A stretch of 64,000 nt of DNA from Oscillospiraceae bacterium (GTDB lineage: Bacteria > Bacillota > Clostridia > Oscillospirales > Ruminococcaceae): contig JAFXIC010000057.1 in NCBI GenBank assembly GCA_017533485.1, positions 1-64,000 of the forward strand, given 5' to 3'. The notes beneath the pieces are model-generated. The model did no database searches and was not told the origin of the DNA. It saw nothing but the letters and a program-made list of their open reading frames with translations. Position 1 is the stretch's first letter. Each line of letters starts with the position of its first letter. Shown here piece after piece: positions 47,901 through 56,900 of this stretch. Made by a program: the position numbers and the translations under genes.

Positions 47901-50486
47901 GTCGGTATAGGAGGTTGCGTAGGTATTGGTCACGATTTCGGTATAGGAATTCGTTTCGCCGGTGAGCGAGCGTTCGAGGACAAAGAATTGTTTGGATTCG
48001 CCGTCGATTTTGTTCCAGCTCAGCTTGACGGTATTGCCGACCTGTTCGGCAGCAAGTGTCGGGATCGAAGAAGGCGGCGTGTTGTCAACCTGAATTTCAT
48101 GGATGATTGCATTTTCCGGTTTTCCGGAGTTATGATAGCGGTCGACTGCGTATGCACGTACATATGCAACACCGTCTTCGAGACCGGTGACATAGAAGCT
48201 GACATAACGTGTGGAGCTTGAAGAGGTTTTCCAGTTGACCTTATCCTGAGAATACTGGAAGTAGTAGGTAGAGATGGGAGATTCGTCGCTGACAGTGAGC
48301 GTCGCCTCATAGCGTTCACCGTTGCGGATCGTAGACGGGACCGCAAGGTAGGTAACAACGGGTGCTGTGACATCATCGGGTGTCGTAAAGGTGAAGGGTT
48401 CGGAGGCTTCGCCGACATTTCCGGTCTGGTCTACCACAGCAATGGTAGCAAGATATGTTTTTCCGGGTGTCAGACCGCTCAGCGATACACCGAGCTTATT
48501 GGTGACCGTGTAATTTTTGAGGTAAGCGTCGCCGGATATGGTAACAAGGAATGCACTGAAGTCCTGCTCCGGAACATCTTCCCATGCGAGGGTAGCGGTT
48601 GTCGGATAGATCTCCTTGAGGTTGATACCCTGGACGGGAGCGGGTGCGGTATTATCAAAATCATAGATATTAACATAAGTATCGAGGCTTGCGTTGCCTG
48701 CGGCGTCATATGCCATTGCCTTGAGGTGATAAACGCCGTCGGGGTAATCCGCAGTGTTGAGCGTAAAGTTTGCGGATGCGCCTTCTGCGGAGAACAGTGT
48801 TTCCCAGGTTTCGCCGCTGTCGGAGGAGATCAGGCATTCTACGTGATCCATACGGCTGTTATCGGTTGCGGTAATGGAAATGATGCATTCGCGGGCAAGA
48901 CGTTTGCCGCTCTTAGGCGTAAAGAGGGTAATCTGCGGTGCAGTGGTATCGTCATCCGGCTGAACGGTAACGAGGTTGCTCATTTCGCCTTCGAGGCCGA
49001 AGCTTGTGACGGCGGTAACGCCATAGGTATATTCCTTTGCGGCGTCGAGCATGGTATCCGTGAAGTCGAGCTTGGAGCGGCTGTCCACGACATGAATCCG
49101 GACAGGTTCCTTATCTTCTTCTGTCTGACGATATACATAGTATTGTGTGACATCCGGTTCCGGAGCGATATCCCATGTCAGAGTAACGGATTCGCTTCCG
49201 GCATAGCCCTCGACAACGAGCGGTGCAGGCTTTTCGTTGAGGACTTTGACAGTGAACTTATAGTTCGCCACCTGACCGTCAATATCGGTTGCAATGACGT
49301 TCACCGGATATTCTCCAGACGTGAGTCCGGAAACATCAATATATTCTTTGAGCGATTCGAAAGTTTCCTGTTCATAGGTGAACTCCTTTGTCAGCGCCTC
49401 ACCGTTTTCACCGAATTGGACGCTGAGGGAAGAAAGGAGTGTTTTCTGATTGAACTGGACAGCCAGATTGCTGTTGGTATAAGAAATCGTAGCAGAAGGG
49501 AAGCCTGCCGATTTCATAATCGGGTAGCCGGTCTTGACCTTCAGCGCGTAGGTATGCTCTGTCGGCTCACCCTTTGTGTTAAATGCACATACCGTATAAG
49601 TATATTCGGTATCAATTTTCAGACCGGTATCGAGGAATGATGTTTCGACGGTATCGCCGACCTGTTCGCCGTCACGGAAGATACCGAAGCCGGAAATCGG
49701 CTGTTCGGAATAGGGCATCTGCCAGGAGAGCTTTACAGAGTTGGAGGAAACGCCCTCGCCGGTGAGTGCGACCGGTGCGAAGAGATCATAGCTTGTAATG
49801 GTTGCGGTCGGATCCTCGGAGCGATAATAGTCGAGGTTGGATGTATAAATATTGGAGACATCCAGTGAAAGCGGGAATTCACCGACTGCTTCTGCTGAAA
49901 GATGAATCGAGGCAATATGGCCGCGGTTCAATTCGAGATCGGATGCAAGACCAAAGATACGGATGGTGTTGCCGTCGATGATGGACTGTCCGCTTCCGGT
50001 GCATTCGACGGATACGCCGTTCAGACCTGCTCCGGTATGGAATATGAAATCATAGGCAGCAATATCTTTTGTCCAGTCTACGATATTGAAATCGACAGTT
50101 GTATCTTCGTTTACAAAAGAAACTGCGTCATTGCAGGAAAGGGTCAGCGACTCATCGAGATAGCTGCCGGTCGGAGCCGGAAGGGATTTTCTGTCGCCGT
50201 TTGCGAACTGGAGCACAGCGAGGGCGTCAGCGGGGTCAATGATGCCGTTCTGGTTGGCATCGTATGCCTCGTAGCCTTCTGCTGCGGAGAGGGTCTCAAT
50301 CGTTGTTCCGATGAGCTGAAGGATGGCATTGCTGTCCTTCCCATCGACTTTGCCGTCCTGATTGATATCGGCGTCAAACGTCGGTGTTTCTGTGTCTGCC
50401 GCATACGCCAGCCCGGGTGAGACATAGCCGAGCATCAGCGAAACAGACGTGATTCCTGAGAGGAATCGGAGAAAAGCGTGTTTCAT
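41955..50486 (-). CDS. Giant exported multidomain protein with dockerin-like modules at both ends
   Basis: A 2843-residue secreted protein. The start is ATG 50486 with AAAGGA upstream; an in-frame GTG/TTG extension to 50561 would overlap the promoter. After a signal peptide (1-29) comes a dockerin-like pair of calcium loops (38-97; DINQDGKVDGKD and DANQNGIIDPAD), then a cohesin-like or similar beta-sandwich (about 105-215, weak). Many fibronectin type III and Ig-like domains follow, then a PKD-like domain with DYGDGTSD, a carboxypeptidase-regulatory-like domain, and an unusual beta-rich region (about 1855-2110). A propeller-like region (about 2170-2510) and CARDB-type repeats lead to a second dockerin-like module (about 2757-2843; DIDFNGVINSDD, DINADDTINADD). 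No catalytic motif was recognised. A structural, adhesive or scaffolding role is likely. It is the first gene of a two-gene unit with the LRR protein. Confidence 0.8.
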   Translation of the reverse strand: MKHAFLRFLSGITSVSLMLGYVSPGLAYAADTETPTFDADINQDGKVDGKDSNAILQLIGTTIETLSAAEGYEAYDANQNGIIDPADALAVLQFANGDRKSLPAPTGSYLDESLTLSCNDAVSFVNEDTTVDFNIVDWTKDIAAYDFIFHTGAGLNGVSVECTGSGQSIIDGNTIRIFGLASDLELNRGHIASIHLSAEAVGEFPLSLDVSNIYTSNLDYYRSEDPTATITSYDLFAPVALTGEGVSSNSVKLSWQMPYSEQPISGFGIFRDGEQVGDTVETSFLDTGLKIDTEYTYTVCAFNTKGEPTEHTYALKVKTGYPIMKSAGFPSATISYTNSNLAVQFNQKTLLSSLSVQFGENGEALTKEFTYEQETFESLKEYIDVSGLTSGEYPVNVIATDIDGQVANYKFTVKVLNEKPAPLVVEGYAGSESVTLTWDIAPEPDVTQYYVYRQTEEDKEPVRIHVVDSRSKLDFTDTMLDAAKEYTYGVTAVTSFGLEGEMSNLVTVQPDDDTTAPQITLFTPKSGKRLARECIISITATDNSRMDHVECLISSDSGETWETLFSAEGASANFTLNTADYPDGVYHLKAMAYDAAGNASLDTYVNIYDFDNTAPAPVQGINLKEIYPTTATLAWEDVPEQDFSAFLVTISGDAYLKNYTVTNKLGVSLSGLTPGKTYLATIAVVDQTGNVGEASEPFTFTTPDDVTAPVVTYLAVPSTIRNGERYEATLTVSDESPISTYYFQYSQDKVNWKTSSSSTRYVSFYVTGLEDGVAYVRAYAVDRYHNSGKPENAIIHEIQVDNTPPSSIPTLAAEQVGNTVKLSWNKIDGESKQFFVLERSLTGETNSYTEIVTNTYATSYTDRNVVPDTTYYYRIAIVDAIGNRSAFSEPIEIHTETDSVPPTIAHAYLSAAGIICEVTRIFQVIAKDDVCLKEVSLSYAVDDSEEFTELTGETETNSDSTSIRVMATLPEKVLNVQKVTIRVIATDIAGNSTEPTDYSFPVDNSKAQLENVKAEPGDAKVDISWECPDLTDVKCFDLYRTVNDGITYTLASNIRPVADKTTYSYTDTRLNESGSYVYMLVAHKKSGNITTVTTEPLDIIGIPVPKLIVETTQKLGAAYYFDATESTVEKEITSVVIDYGDGTSDETSKVSSAKFQHTYEAAGEYTVTLTCTNSAGVSKSCTTVVNVEDVSQLANVNVQVKTTTGEPASYISVYMDVGTDQQASYETDANGFVNFLAPAGEHEIGVFGNNYLPVTQTVKLIPGADNQVDFSVVCNQLVDASFEITRMTLSEIKAAGINVADPNNMNIVRIDVQLFYASEDIAKTKDDLKIFYDFKEERFYLPEEMQEKGYEVRSIKLNNKKDEIDAIVLMQVPTEVYSLKEFFNIKMVVINNADEPFTLEDCSATLNVPDGLTIMEENSSPRTAKMPDIKGKGTGEVNWIVRGDQKGNYKISADFNATLAKFNEPVSYNFVSDQKIYVLGSSALDIELNLNPSISNNKLRVEVKIHNKSGINVNMVGAKIKDQVYTINHTEQSEVTAKLIQSRFTGTDGVRKVLDNMPETLDTLQPGETFSLLYEMVGLSGEYNFKTLKAIGETLKTNFQGDAKVTVNIKPVGKVDVNSLFYGIKFDREKDFLIAVRNKARQELQDAAVTIYHYESGKKIVHAQGVTDERGRLIVPRDPDDTNGYIISVTKNGYDDHLECAFHFTSNSTSKIIVMQGEYDEKDYKLTSAEIIDDTRRYYNVLTAGYTITQGITSNFQLTVKGSTDITKYAIVQDGYTIKNCTPDEEGKGIFQELRPSQFDPGETVVIRSYLETGDYIETKLKITVAENPERYEANIAETIESQILDNKSVGMKVPDSIPFISGLEINLALPELKGLVDIETSFKMNDKDTLKVEFEVSVNGCKPEGKASSPTYSNADTAIQNISQLANKVLDTPTISEPKELFKLKLGKAEGYFSIGLCASGTWDLDTSDFEMKAQIYLIMGLGGEILYHPFIIPTPILGIPAFFTLEGDLSLKAGAQLKIQKGKKPDFKFLLNPSLTLEAQLCLGGKFDDFEIAVGFAGDIGANVEFVFPPAELQLFEISGNVYFHVGVGFYEHDFLLIGGKYEFYPGGSGEVTSPFFNHKLSRNELLALGVTEEQIEEMQEQMQAPAPKKPAAIWNGALSEDGSLSVLEANAASSSAPQLVACGDTAMLIWTSQDAARGTYNAQHLVYSIYDQKSRTWSNPQQVDDNLKPEHMPSVISTENGIYLVYQEANTSIADGEEIDYVAAMTDISLTIARYDAESGKFTDFTAIPTQKEGNFISTGKFLEGADGKLYMFYPENSVYNRYDADAANTIYCTTLTEDGWSESTAVCKNIPALNGYACMNNADGQPMVAYLSDADSDFTTNDDIQLIVSDLEGTSYVLKQGALSGLTYSSLPQGGKGLMWLENNAFCYSDNLNDAKVLCQPDGYLVSTSYAVHGSQIFFNGSCGDETAFYSTTYNADTASFAPPVMVADMDGTTFAQPQLLTVGNETLYAFGGISYITNEEKPEEITSVGSVLCGTLTETTDVTLDDVTYSMDTVTAGKEFPATLYITNNGSKPIPFVTAALVDAEGRQYEVKEIETNLLPGENGTFEYAPILPADYLNKAYSISITPEHEDCNPDDNALELQFRLTDLSIETFVEYDEDESFVTLIVTNNSQLPTNAAIIAENSQEETLRLISDEIAAGSSVVFTVDAKELLGSAKRDFVSLTVQPDIYDYNTRNNTATVLLAYDGFHDEELGDIDFNGVINSDDSTLILKHYLDTVLEQPSELSAAQVGISDINADDTINADDANYVLLYYVSTMIGTTDQTLSDFIESYLKGGSAE

Positions 50487-50532
50487 TTGAGATATCCTTT
50501 CACATAAATTTTGGTGTAAAAAACCATCTTTT

Positions 50533-50561
50533 ATTATAACGGATTTCAGGAAACTTGTCAA
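50533..50561 (-). promoter_or_regulatory. Consensus sigma-A promoter of the giant-protein operon
   Basis: Minus strand TTGACA (50561-50556), a 17-bp spacer, TATAAT (50538-50533): a full-consensus promoter about 47 bases before the ATG. Confidence 0.85.
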
Positions 50562-50605
50562 CGCACAAAACCATCAGGAAATATCGCCGCTTCGAAAAAA
50601 AAACA

Positions 50606-50634
50606 TTGCAATTTGACGGAAACTGTGTTATACT
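50606..50634 (+). promoter_or_regulatory. Sigma-A promoter of the lepA operon
   Basis: TTGCAA (50606-50611), a 17-bp spacer, TATACT (50629-50634), about 35 bases before the lepA start. Confidence 0.75.
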
Positions 50635-50668
50635 GTATAGGAATGCAACAGAAATGGAGGAAAAATGC

Positions 50669-52471
50669 TTGGCAAATCAGAACATCCGTAATTTTTGTAT
50701 TATCGCCCATATTGACCACGGCAAATCCACACTTGCCGACCGCATTCTCGAAAAGACCTGTGCGGTGGCGGTACGTGATATGGAGGAACAGCTGCTGGAT
50801 AATATGGATATCGAGCGTGAGCGCGGCATTACCATCAAGGCGCGTGCTGTCGCACTCGACTATAAGGCGAAGGACGGGGAGACCTATCGGTTCAACCTGA
50901 TTGATACTCCGGGTCATGTGGACTTCAATTATGAGGTCAGCCGTTCGCTGGCAGCCTGTGAAGGCGCACTTTTGATTGTTGATGCGTCACAGGGTATTGA
51001 AGCGCAGACGCTTGCCAATACGTATCTTGCGGTAGAAGCGGATCTGGAGCTGGTACCGGTCATCAATAAAATTGATTTACCGTCCGCGGAGCCTGAACGG
51101 ATTGCGTCAGAAGTAGAATCGGTGATTGGAATTCCGGCAATGGACGCACCGCGTGTATCGGCAAAGCTGGGTACGAACATCGAGGAAGTCCTCGAACGCA
51201 TCGTGACTGATATTCCTGCGCCGAAAGGTGATGAGACCGCGCCGCTTCAGGCATTGATTTTCGACAGCTGCTATGACCCGTATAAGGGGGTTATTATATA
51301 TGTCCGCGTGAAGGAAGGCACCGTAAAAACAGGTGACCGGATCCGGCTGATGGCAACGGGCGCGGAATTCACGATTGTAGAAGCGGGTGTGATGAGTGCG
51401 ACAGAGCTGATGAACCGCGGCAGTCTGTGTGCGGGAGAAGTCGGATATCTGACCGCGTCCATCAAGAGTATCGGTGATACGCGTGTCGGTGATACGGTTA
51501 CGCTCGCGGACAATCGCTGTGCGGAACCGCTTCCGGGCTATCGGAAGGTCAGCCCGATGGTATTTTCCGGTATCTATCCGGCAGACGGTGCACATTATAA
51601 CGACCTCAGAGATGCACTCGAAAAGCTCCAGCTCAATGATGCGGCACTGACATTTGAGCCGGAAACCTCGATTGCATTGGGCTTCGGATTCCGCTGCGGA
51701 TTTCTGGGACTGCTCCATATGGAGATTATCCAGGAGCGGCTGGAGCGCGAGTATGATCTGGATCTCGTGACAACGGCACCTTCGGTTATTTATCGTGTCA
51801 CACAGACAAATGGTGAGGTGCTGATGATTGATAACCCGACGAATTATCCGAATCCCGCCAATATTGCGGAAGCGGAAGAACCGATGGTAAAAGCAGATAT
51901 TCTCGCCCCGAAAGAATATGTCGGCGGAATCATGGATCTTTGTCAGGAGCGGCGCGGTGTCTTTAAGGATATGCAGTACATTGATGACAACCGTGTGAAC
52001 CTGCACTATATGCTTCCGCTCAACGAAATTATCTATGACTTTTTCGACGCACTGAAATCCCGTACAAGAGGCTATGCGTCATTGGATTACGAGCTGGTGG
52101 GATATGCGCCGTCAAAGCTTGTGAAGCTGGATTTCATGCTCAACGGCGAGATTGTGGATGCACTTTCGTTTATTGTCCACAGCGATAAGGCATATCCGAG
52201 AGCCAGAAAGATTGCGGAGAAGCTGAAAGAGAATATTCCGCGTCAGCTCTTTGAAGTTCCGATTCAGGCTGCAATCGGCGGAAAGATTATTGCGAGAGAA
52301 ACCGTAAAGGCAATGCGGAAGGATGTCCTTGCGAAGTGCTACGGCGGTGATATTACCCGAAAGAAGAAGCTGCTCGAAAAGCAGAAAGAGGGTAAAAAGA
52401 GAATGCGTCAGCTCGGTACGGTCGAGGTTCCGTCCGAAGCATTCATGGCAGTCCTGAAATTTGATGAATAA
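50669..52471 (+). CDS. lepA: Elongation factor 4 (LepA), TTG start
   Basis: A ribosome-bound GTPase that can back-translocate stalled ribosomes and aids 30S biogenesis. The start is TTG 50669, with GGAGG upstream and [22 protein letters not shown] following. Upstream in-frame ATGs would include the promoter and add a poor sequence. The 600-residue length is normal. GTPase motifs are [17 protein letters not shown] and NKIDLP. The C-terminal LepA-specific domain includes [25 protein letters not shown] and [22 protein letters not shown]. It is the first of three genes. Confidence 0.95.
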   Translation: MANQNIRNFCIIAHIDHGKSTLADRILEKTCAVAVRDMEEQLLDNMDIERERGITIKARAVALDYKAKDGETYRFNLIDTPGHVDFNYEVSRSLAACEGALLIVDASQGIEAQTLANTYLAVEADLELVPVINKIDLPSAEPERIASEVESVIGIPAMDAPRVSAKLGTNIEEVLERIVTDIPAPKGDETAPLQALIFDSCYDPYKGVIIYVRVKEGTVKTGDRIRLMATGAEFTIVEAGVMSATELMNRGSLCAGEVGYLTASIKSIGDTRVGDTVTLADNRCAEPLPGYRKVSPMVFSGIYPADGAHYNDLRDALEKLQLNDAALTFEPETSIALGFGFRCGFLGLLHMEIIQERLEREYDLDLVTTAPSVIYRVTQTNGEVLMIDNPTNYPNPANIAEAEEPMVKADILAPKEYVGGIMDLCQERRGVFKDMQYIDDNRVNLHYMLPLNEIIYDFFDALKSRTRGYASLDYELVGYAPSKLVKLDFMLNGEIVDALSFIVHSDKAYPRARKIAEKLKENIPRQLFEVPIQAAIGGKIIARETVKAMRKDVLAKCYGGDITRKKKLLEKQKEGKKRMRQLGTVEVPSEAFMAVLKFDE

Positions 52472-52491
52472 TGGGAAAAGGAGATATCTGA

Positions 52492-52809
52492 ATGAAATTT
52501 ACTTGTCCGCATTGCGGAGAGAAGACCATTTCCCCATGGCACAAAGCAAGGGCGGGCGGAATGTCATCGAGCGGCGCGCACTGTCCGTCCTGCGGCGGAA
52601 GATGTGTCAACGGGAAGCTGAATCTGATTGTAAATTCCGTGCTCAGCGGCATTGCCTGTATCATGGTATTTGCGACATATTTTCTCCATCAGACAAAGAT
52701 GCAGCTTCTTTTATTTGCTGTGATACCGATGATTGCGGCATGGGTGCTGAATTTCGTATTCAATATGTTTTTCGGCGAACTGATTCCGGCAATGAAGCGC
52801 GAGAGATGA
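52492..52809 (+). CDS. Zinc-ribbon protein with two membrane segments
   Basis: A 105-residue protein of unknown function. The N-terminus has two CPxCG knuckles (CPHCGE and CPSCGG), a zinc ribbon. Residues about 50-95 form two hydrophobic helices with a short HQTKM turn between them, and the tail is basic (MKRER). It probably faces its zinc ribbon to the cytoplasm. It is sandwiched between lepA and hemW, and its TGA overlaps the hemW ATG (ATGA). No function is recognised. Confidence 0.8.
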   Translation: MKFTCPHCGEKTISPWHKARAGGMSSSGAHCPSCGGRCVNGKLNLIVNSVLSGIACIMVFATYFLHQTKMQLLLFAVIPMIAAWVLNFVFNMFFGELIPAMKRER

Positions 52810-53888
52810 CGGGGGTATATCTTCACGTTCCGTTTTGTGCAAAGAAATGTCCGTATTGTGATTTTTATTCCTGCGGCTATACGAAATCTGCGGCAGACGC
52901 CTATACCGAGGCTGTCTGCCGCAATTTGACTGCATTGCCGCAGAACCTGGAGGTAGATACGGTATATTTCGGCGGCGGAACGCCATCACTGCTTTCGGAC
53001 GCTGCGGTCAGCCGGATGCTTGACGCAGTCGCGAAGCGCTGTCATTTATATCATCCGGAAATTACGCTCGAAGCAAATCCGCGGACGATGACAGAAGAAA
53101 AGCTTTGCGGCTGGAAACGGGCGGGCATCAATCGGCTGTCGGTCGGAATCCAGTCGTTTCAGGATGAGATTCTCACGGTACTCGGACGAAATCATACGGC
53201 AAAGCAGGGAATGGACGCAATATTTCGTGCCGCAGCGGCAGGCTTTGAGAATCTGTCGCTGGATCTGATGCTGGGGCTTTCGCTGCATACCGAAGCGATG
53301 CTGGAAGAAGAAATCCGGATGGCGGTTTCGATGCCGGTGACGCATATTTCCGTATACCTGCTGAAAATCGAGGATGAAACACCATATGCGCTGGAAACGC
53401 CTGATTTGCTGGATGAGGATAATATGGCGGAGCGGTATCTCTATCTGCATGACCGGCTGACAGAAGAAGGCTTTTTGCATTATGAGATTTCCAATTTCGC
53501 AAAACAGGGCTATGAAAGCCGGCATAACTGCAAATACTGGCGATGTGAGCCGTACTACGGGATCGGCCCTGCGGCACATTCCTGCTATCAAGGAAAACGC
53601 TTTGCAGTTCCGCGTGATCTTTCGGCGTTTTGTGCGCATACGCTTCAGCCGACAGAACTGACCGACGACAATCCCTGCTCGGCGGCGGAACGTATTATGC
53701 TGGGAATGCGGCTCTCCGATGGCATTTCTCTCTCGGATTTTCCGGACTGTCGGGAAACGCTTCTTCGCCATGCCAAGCCGCTGATTCCGAAATATCTGAG
53801 ACTGGAGGGCGAACGGCTGATGATGATACCGGAGGGCTGGCTGCTTTCCAATTCCGTGCTGGTTTCGCTGATGCGCGGTATATTATAA
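52806..53888 (+). CDS. hemW: Radical SAM heme chaperone / coproporphyrinogen-oxidase-like HemW
   Basis: HemW inserts heme into client proteins; older annotation calls it oxygen-independent coproporphyrinogen III oxidase. The 360-residue protein begins MTGVYLHVPFCAKKCPYC with the radical SAM cluster C11-x3-C15-x2-C18 and the extra downstream Cys typical of the family. It also has DTVYFGGGTPSLL, EANPRTM, RLSVGIQSFQD and HISVYLLKIEDETPY. The C-terminal domain (GIGPAAHSCY...MLGMRLSDGI) is intact. The start codon overlaps the upstream zinc-ribbon stop. Longer in-frame starts exist, but they would overlap that gene almost completely. Confidence 0.92.
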   Translation: MTGVYLHVPFCAKKCPYCDFYSCGYTKSAADAYTEAVCRNLTALPQNLEVDTVYFGGGTPSLLSDAAVSRMLDAVAKRCHLYHPEITLEANPRTMTEEKLCGWKRAGINRLSVGIQSFQDEILTVLGRNHTAKQGMDAIFRAAAAGFENLSLDLMLGLSLHTEAMLEEEIRMAVSMPVTHISVYLLKIEDETPYALETPDLLDEDNMAERYLYLHDRLTEEGFLHYEISNFAKQGYESRHNCKYWRCEPYYGIGPAAHSCYQGKRFAVPRDLSAFCAHTLQPTELTDDNPCSAAERIMLGMRLSDGISLSDFPDCRETLLRHAKPLIPKYLRLEGERLMMIPEGWLLSNSVLVSLMRGIL

Positions 53889-53907
53889 CCATAATAAGGA
53901 TAAAAAG

Positions 53908-53965
53908 AATCTCCGACGAGAGGATGACAGGCTTTTCGCTGTCATCCAGTTTCGTCGGAGATTTT
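53908..53965. terminator. Bidirectional terminator between hemW and the protease gene
   Basis: A long imperfect hairpin: outer AATCTCCGACGA/TCGTCGGAGATT and inner GGATGACAG/CTGTCATCC around a CTTTTCG loop. It lies between the two convergent stops. Confidence 0.8.
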
Positions 53966-53973
53966 ATGGTTGT

Positions 53974-56900
53974 TTATGCAGGGTTCCGGATGCTGAGGCT
54001 TTCGAGGAAGGCGTGTAAATCATAAAGATTCAGCAGTCCGTCACCATTTCCGTCTGCGCCGTCCCAGTTGACGGTATCGCTCGGGAACATCGGTGCTTCC
54101 CCGATGAGATAATTGAGGAGTACGGCGTCGGCGATGCTGCGCGTTCCGTCACAGTTAAAGTCGCCCGGAATATGGTCAGAAGAAGGCTTGCGATCCGGAT
54201 TGAGGTATGCAAAGCCATATTTCTCGGAATATGCTTCTGCATCGCAGCCGTCATAGCCATAGATCGTATAGGGGATCGGCAGATGGCAAAATACAGCTTC
54301 GGGAACGAATGTTACCGGACAGTCAGTGATTGACGGGAGAAGAACCGCTTCTTTTGCTTCCGGATCGAGGGAGAATACCTCAGCGTAGCTGAGTTCCGGA
54401 CAGGTTCTGTATACAACGCCGGAGTCGGGATCGGTGACATTCCGGAAGGTGCGGTTGCTGATATCCGTGATATTCATGACGAAGGTCTGGTTCGAGCTGT
54501 TGATATCGGTCGCGGACATCAGAATATACATGGTTTCATTTGCTTTCAGATCAAAAGGAATTTCGCCGTTGGTTTTGAATTCCGCACTCTTTAAGAAGTT
54601 TCCGGACGCGTCATAGAGCTGGAGCGTCATACGGCAGAACAGGTCATAGATTCGGAGGGAAAGCTTTGTATCCAGACCGGATGTATATTTGTAGATAAGG
54701 TAGTCGCATTCGGTTTCTTCTTCGCCGCTGTATTTTTTCTGATGGAGCATCGGGAACGCGGCAAAATCTTCCAGCCCGAATAAGTCCGGTGCGATAATAT
54801 CATAGTGGATCATACAGGAGCCGTAGTAATCGCCAAGACCGATGAAATTCGCGGAAGCGGTTCCGATATTGACCTCATCATTGCAGTAGCGGAGCTGATA
54901 ATCGACGCCCTCGGTGAGCTGTTTGCCGTTGTCAAAGAATTTGATTTCGGGGACAGTTTTTTCGCCTGTCCAGACAACCGGCTGGATTTCCGTCTCACAT
55001 TCTTCGAGCAACCGGAAGGTGTCGCGGAATTCGAAGTGGAGCTTTCCTTCACGGTCAAAGCCGTTGAATTTTATCATAAGATAGTAGGTTTCATTGGCTT
55101 TGGCGTCAAAGGTCAGGTGCTGCGTACCGGTACCGTGCACTTCATTGATGAGGTTGGTATCGGCGTCAAAAATACGGGTTACCGTGTCCATGACATCCGT
55201 ACTGACGATCAGGCAGCGCATATCCCGATCGGGACAGATCCGGTATACTGCCAGCCTGTCTGTGAGCGTAACATCGGTTTCGTGTTCGCCGACCGTCAGC
55301 AGCGGCGGATTTTCGGGAAGCTCGACGACAATTTCAAAGGAACCGAGACAGGAATCATATGCCGTATAGGTATTCTGGGGGATGATTAAGAATTCACGCG
55401 TGCCAAAGAGTGCGTGTTCATCAAGGAAGCGGATCTGATAATCCACATCCTGTGTCAGAACTGTTCCGTCTACTGTGACGGTAATTTCGGGCGTCACTGG
55501 ATCACCGGTATAAACAACGTCTTTTGCCGTAATCACAGCCTGATTCAGATTATAGGGACGATGGATTGTGACCGAGGGCTGGAGGCGTGTATCCGGGTAT
55601 GCCGAATAGAAAATCATGCAGTATGTGCCGTTTTCCAGCTCGAATGCAGTTTTCCCGTCTGCTGTCGTTATAAGGGAATAGGCGTCCATGGCGGCGTGCT
55701 GTTTATAGATGCTGCACCGCAGGAAATTGGGATGGGAGCTTTCGATGGTATAGGAGGTTTTTGTTTTTCCTTCTACGCCGCTGTCGGCAGTAAACCAGAA
55801 TGTTTCGATGCGGTTGTTCATGAGATCGAGTGTCTGCGGCGTATCGAGTGTGATGGTGTTATCGCTGAGGTTCAGTCCGTCATAGCTGATTTTATATTCC
55901 TGCGTATGGATACCGGCATATTTTCCGATGCCGATGATGGAAATGCTTGCCATGCCGGGTACGTCATTCATCCCATGTACGAGTACATAATCCTGCTGTT
56001 CAATCAGCGGTTCACTGTTCAGCATGACCTTGATTTTTGGGGTATATGGTTCTGTATCATCGTAAAATGCGGAGAAATTTCCGTGCACTTTGATGTTTTT
56101 GATGGTACGGAATTCGGGTGCGATCATGAGATTATATTCGGCAGCGGAACGCGAGGAACAGACAAAATAATAGGTCTGACCTGCGAGCAGCTCCACAGCC
56201 GCAGAGAATCTGCTGCCGGTATAGGGGTTAAAGGAGTTGGATGCGATCAGATTCTCGCTTCCGTCATAGACCTTGCAGGCCGCCTTGGTATCATAGCTTT
56301 TGTGTGCGCCGGCGGAACCGGTGCGGAGATAGGCTTCATATTCGGTTTGATAGAGATTGGTATAGGTGGCGTAATAATAATATCTTCCCGATTCTTCCGG
56401 CGTATAGGCAAAGGTTTTTTCATCCTTTGCGGAATTGAGTGAAACGAGAGCCGGTGTATCGGTCAGCACAACGGTATAGACTTTGACCGGTAAGGAAATA
56501 CAGCCCTGATAGCTGCCGACACCGAATACGGTAATGACACCAAGCTTTTCTAAAAGATTCGTGCAGATCTGATAATCGGACTGTTCGGCAAGCACTGTGC
56601 CCGCGGGGGAAGTGATACGCAGTTCGGGTGTAAAGGGGGTATCGGGACGATGGTGATAGGTATCGCGGAATTCGATCTGACAGTCCGAAAGGGATACCGC
56701 AGTTCCATCGCGGTCGGAGATGGTAAGCTGCGAAATGCCGTCAAGGAGCTGTCTGACATGAATCTGATAGACTTCATGCTCGGAAAGATCTGCGGAAAGC
56801 TGCTGTGTACGCGTGTCCAGCTCACAGATCATATGGTTGTCGGAATCGGTAATCAGACCGATGAGTCTGGAATTTCCGATCGCACGAAGCGTATATCCGA

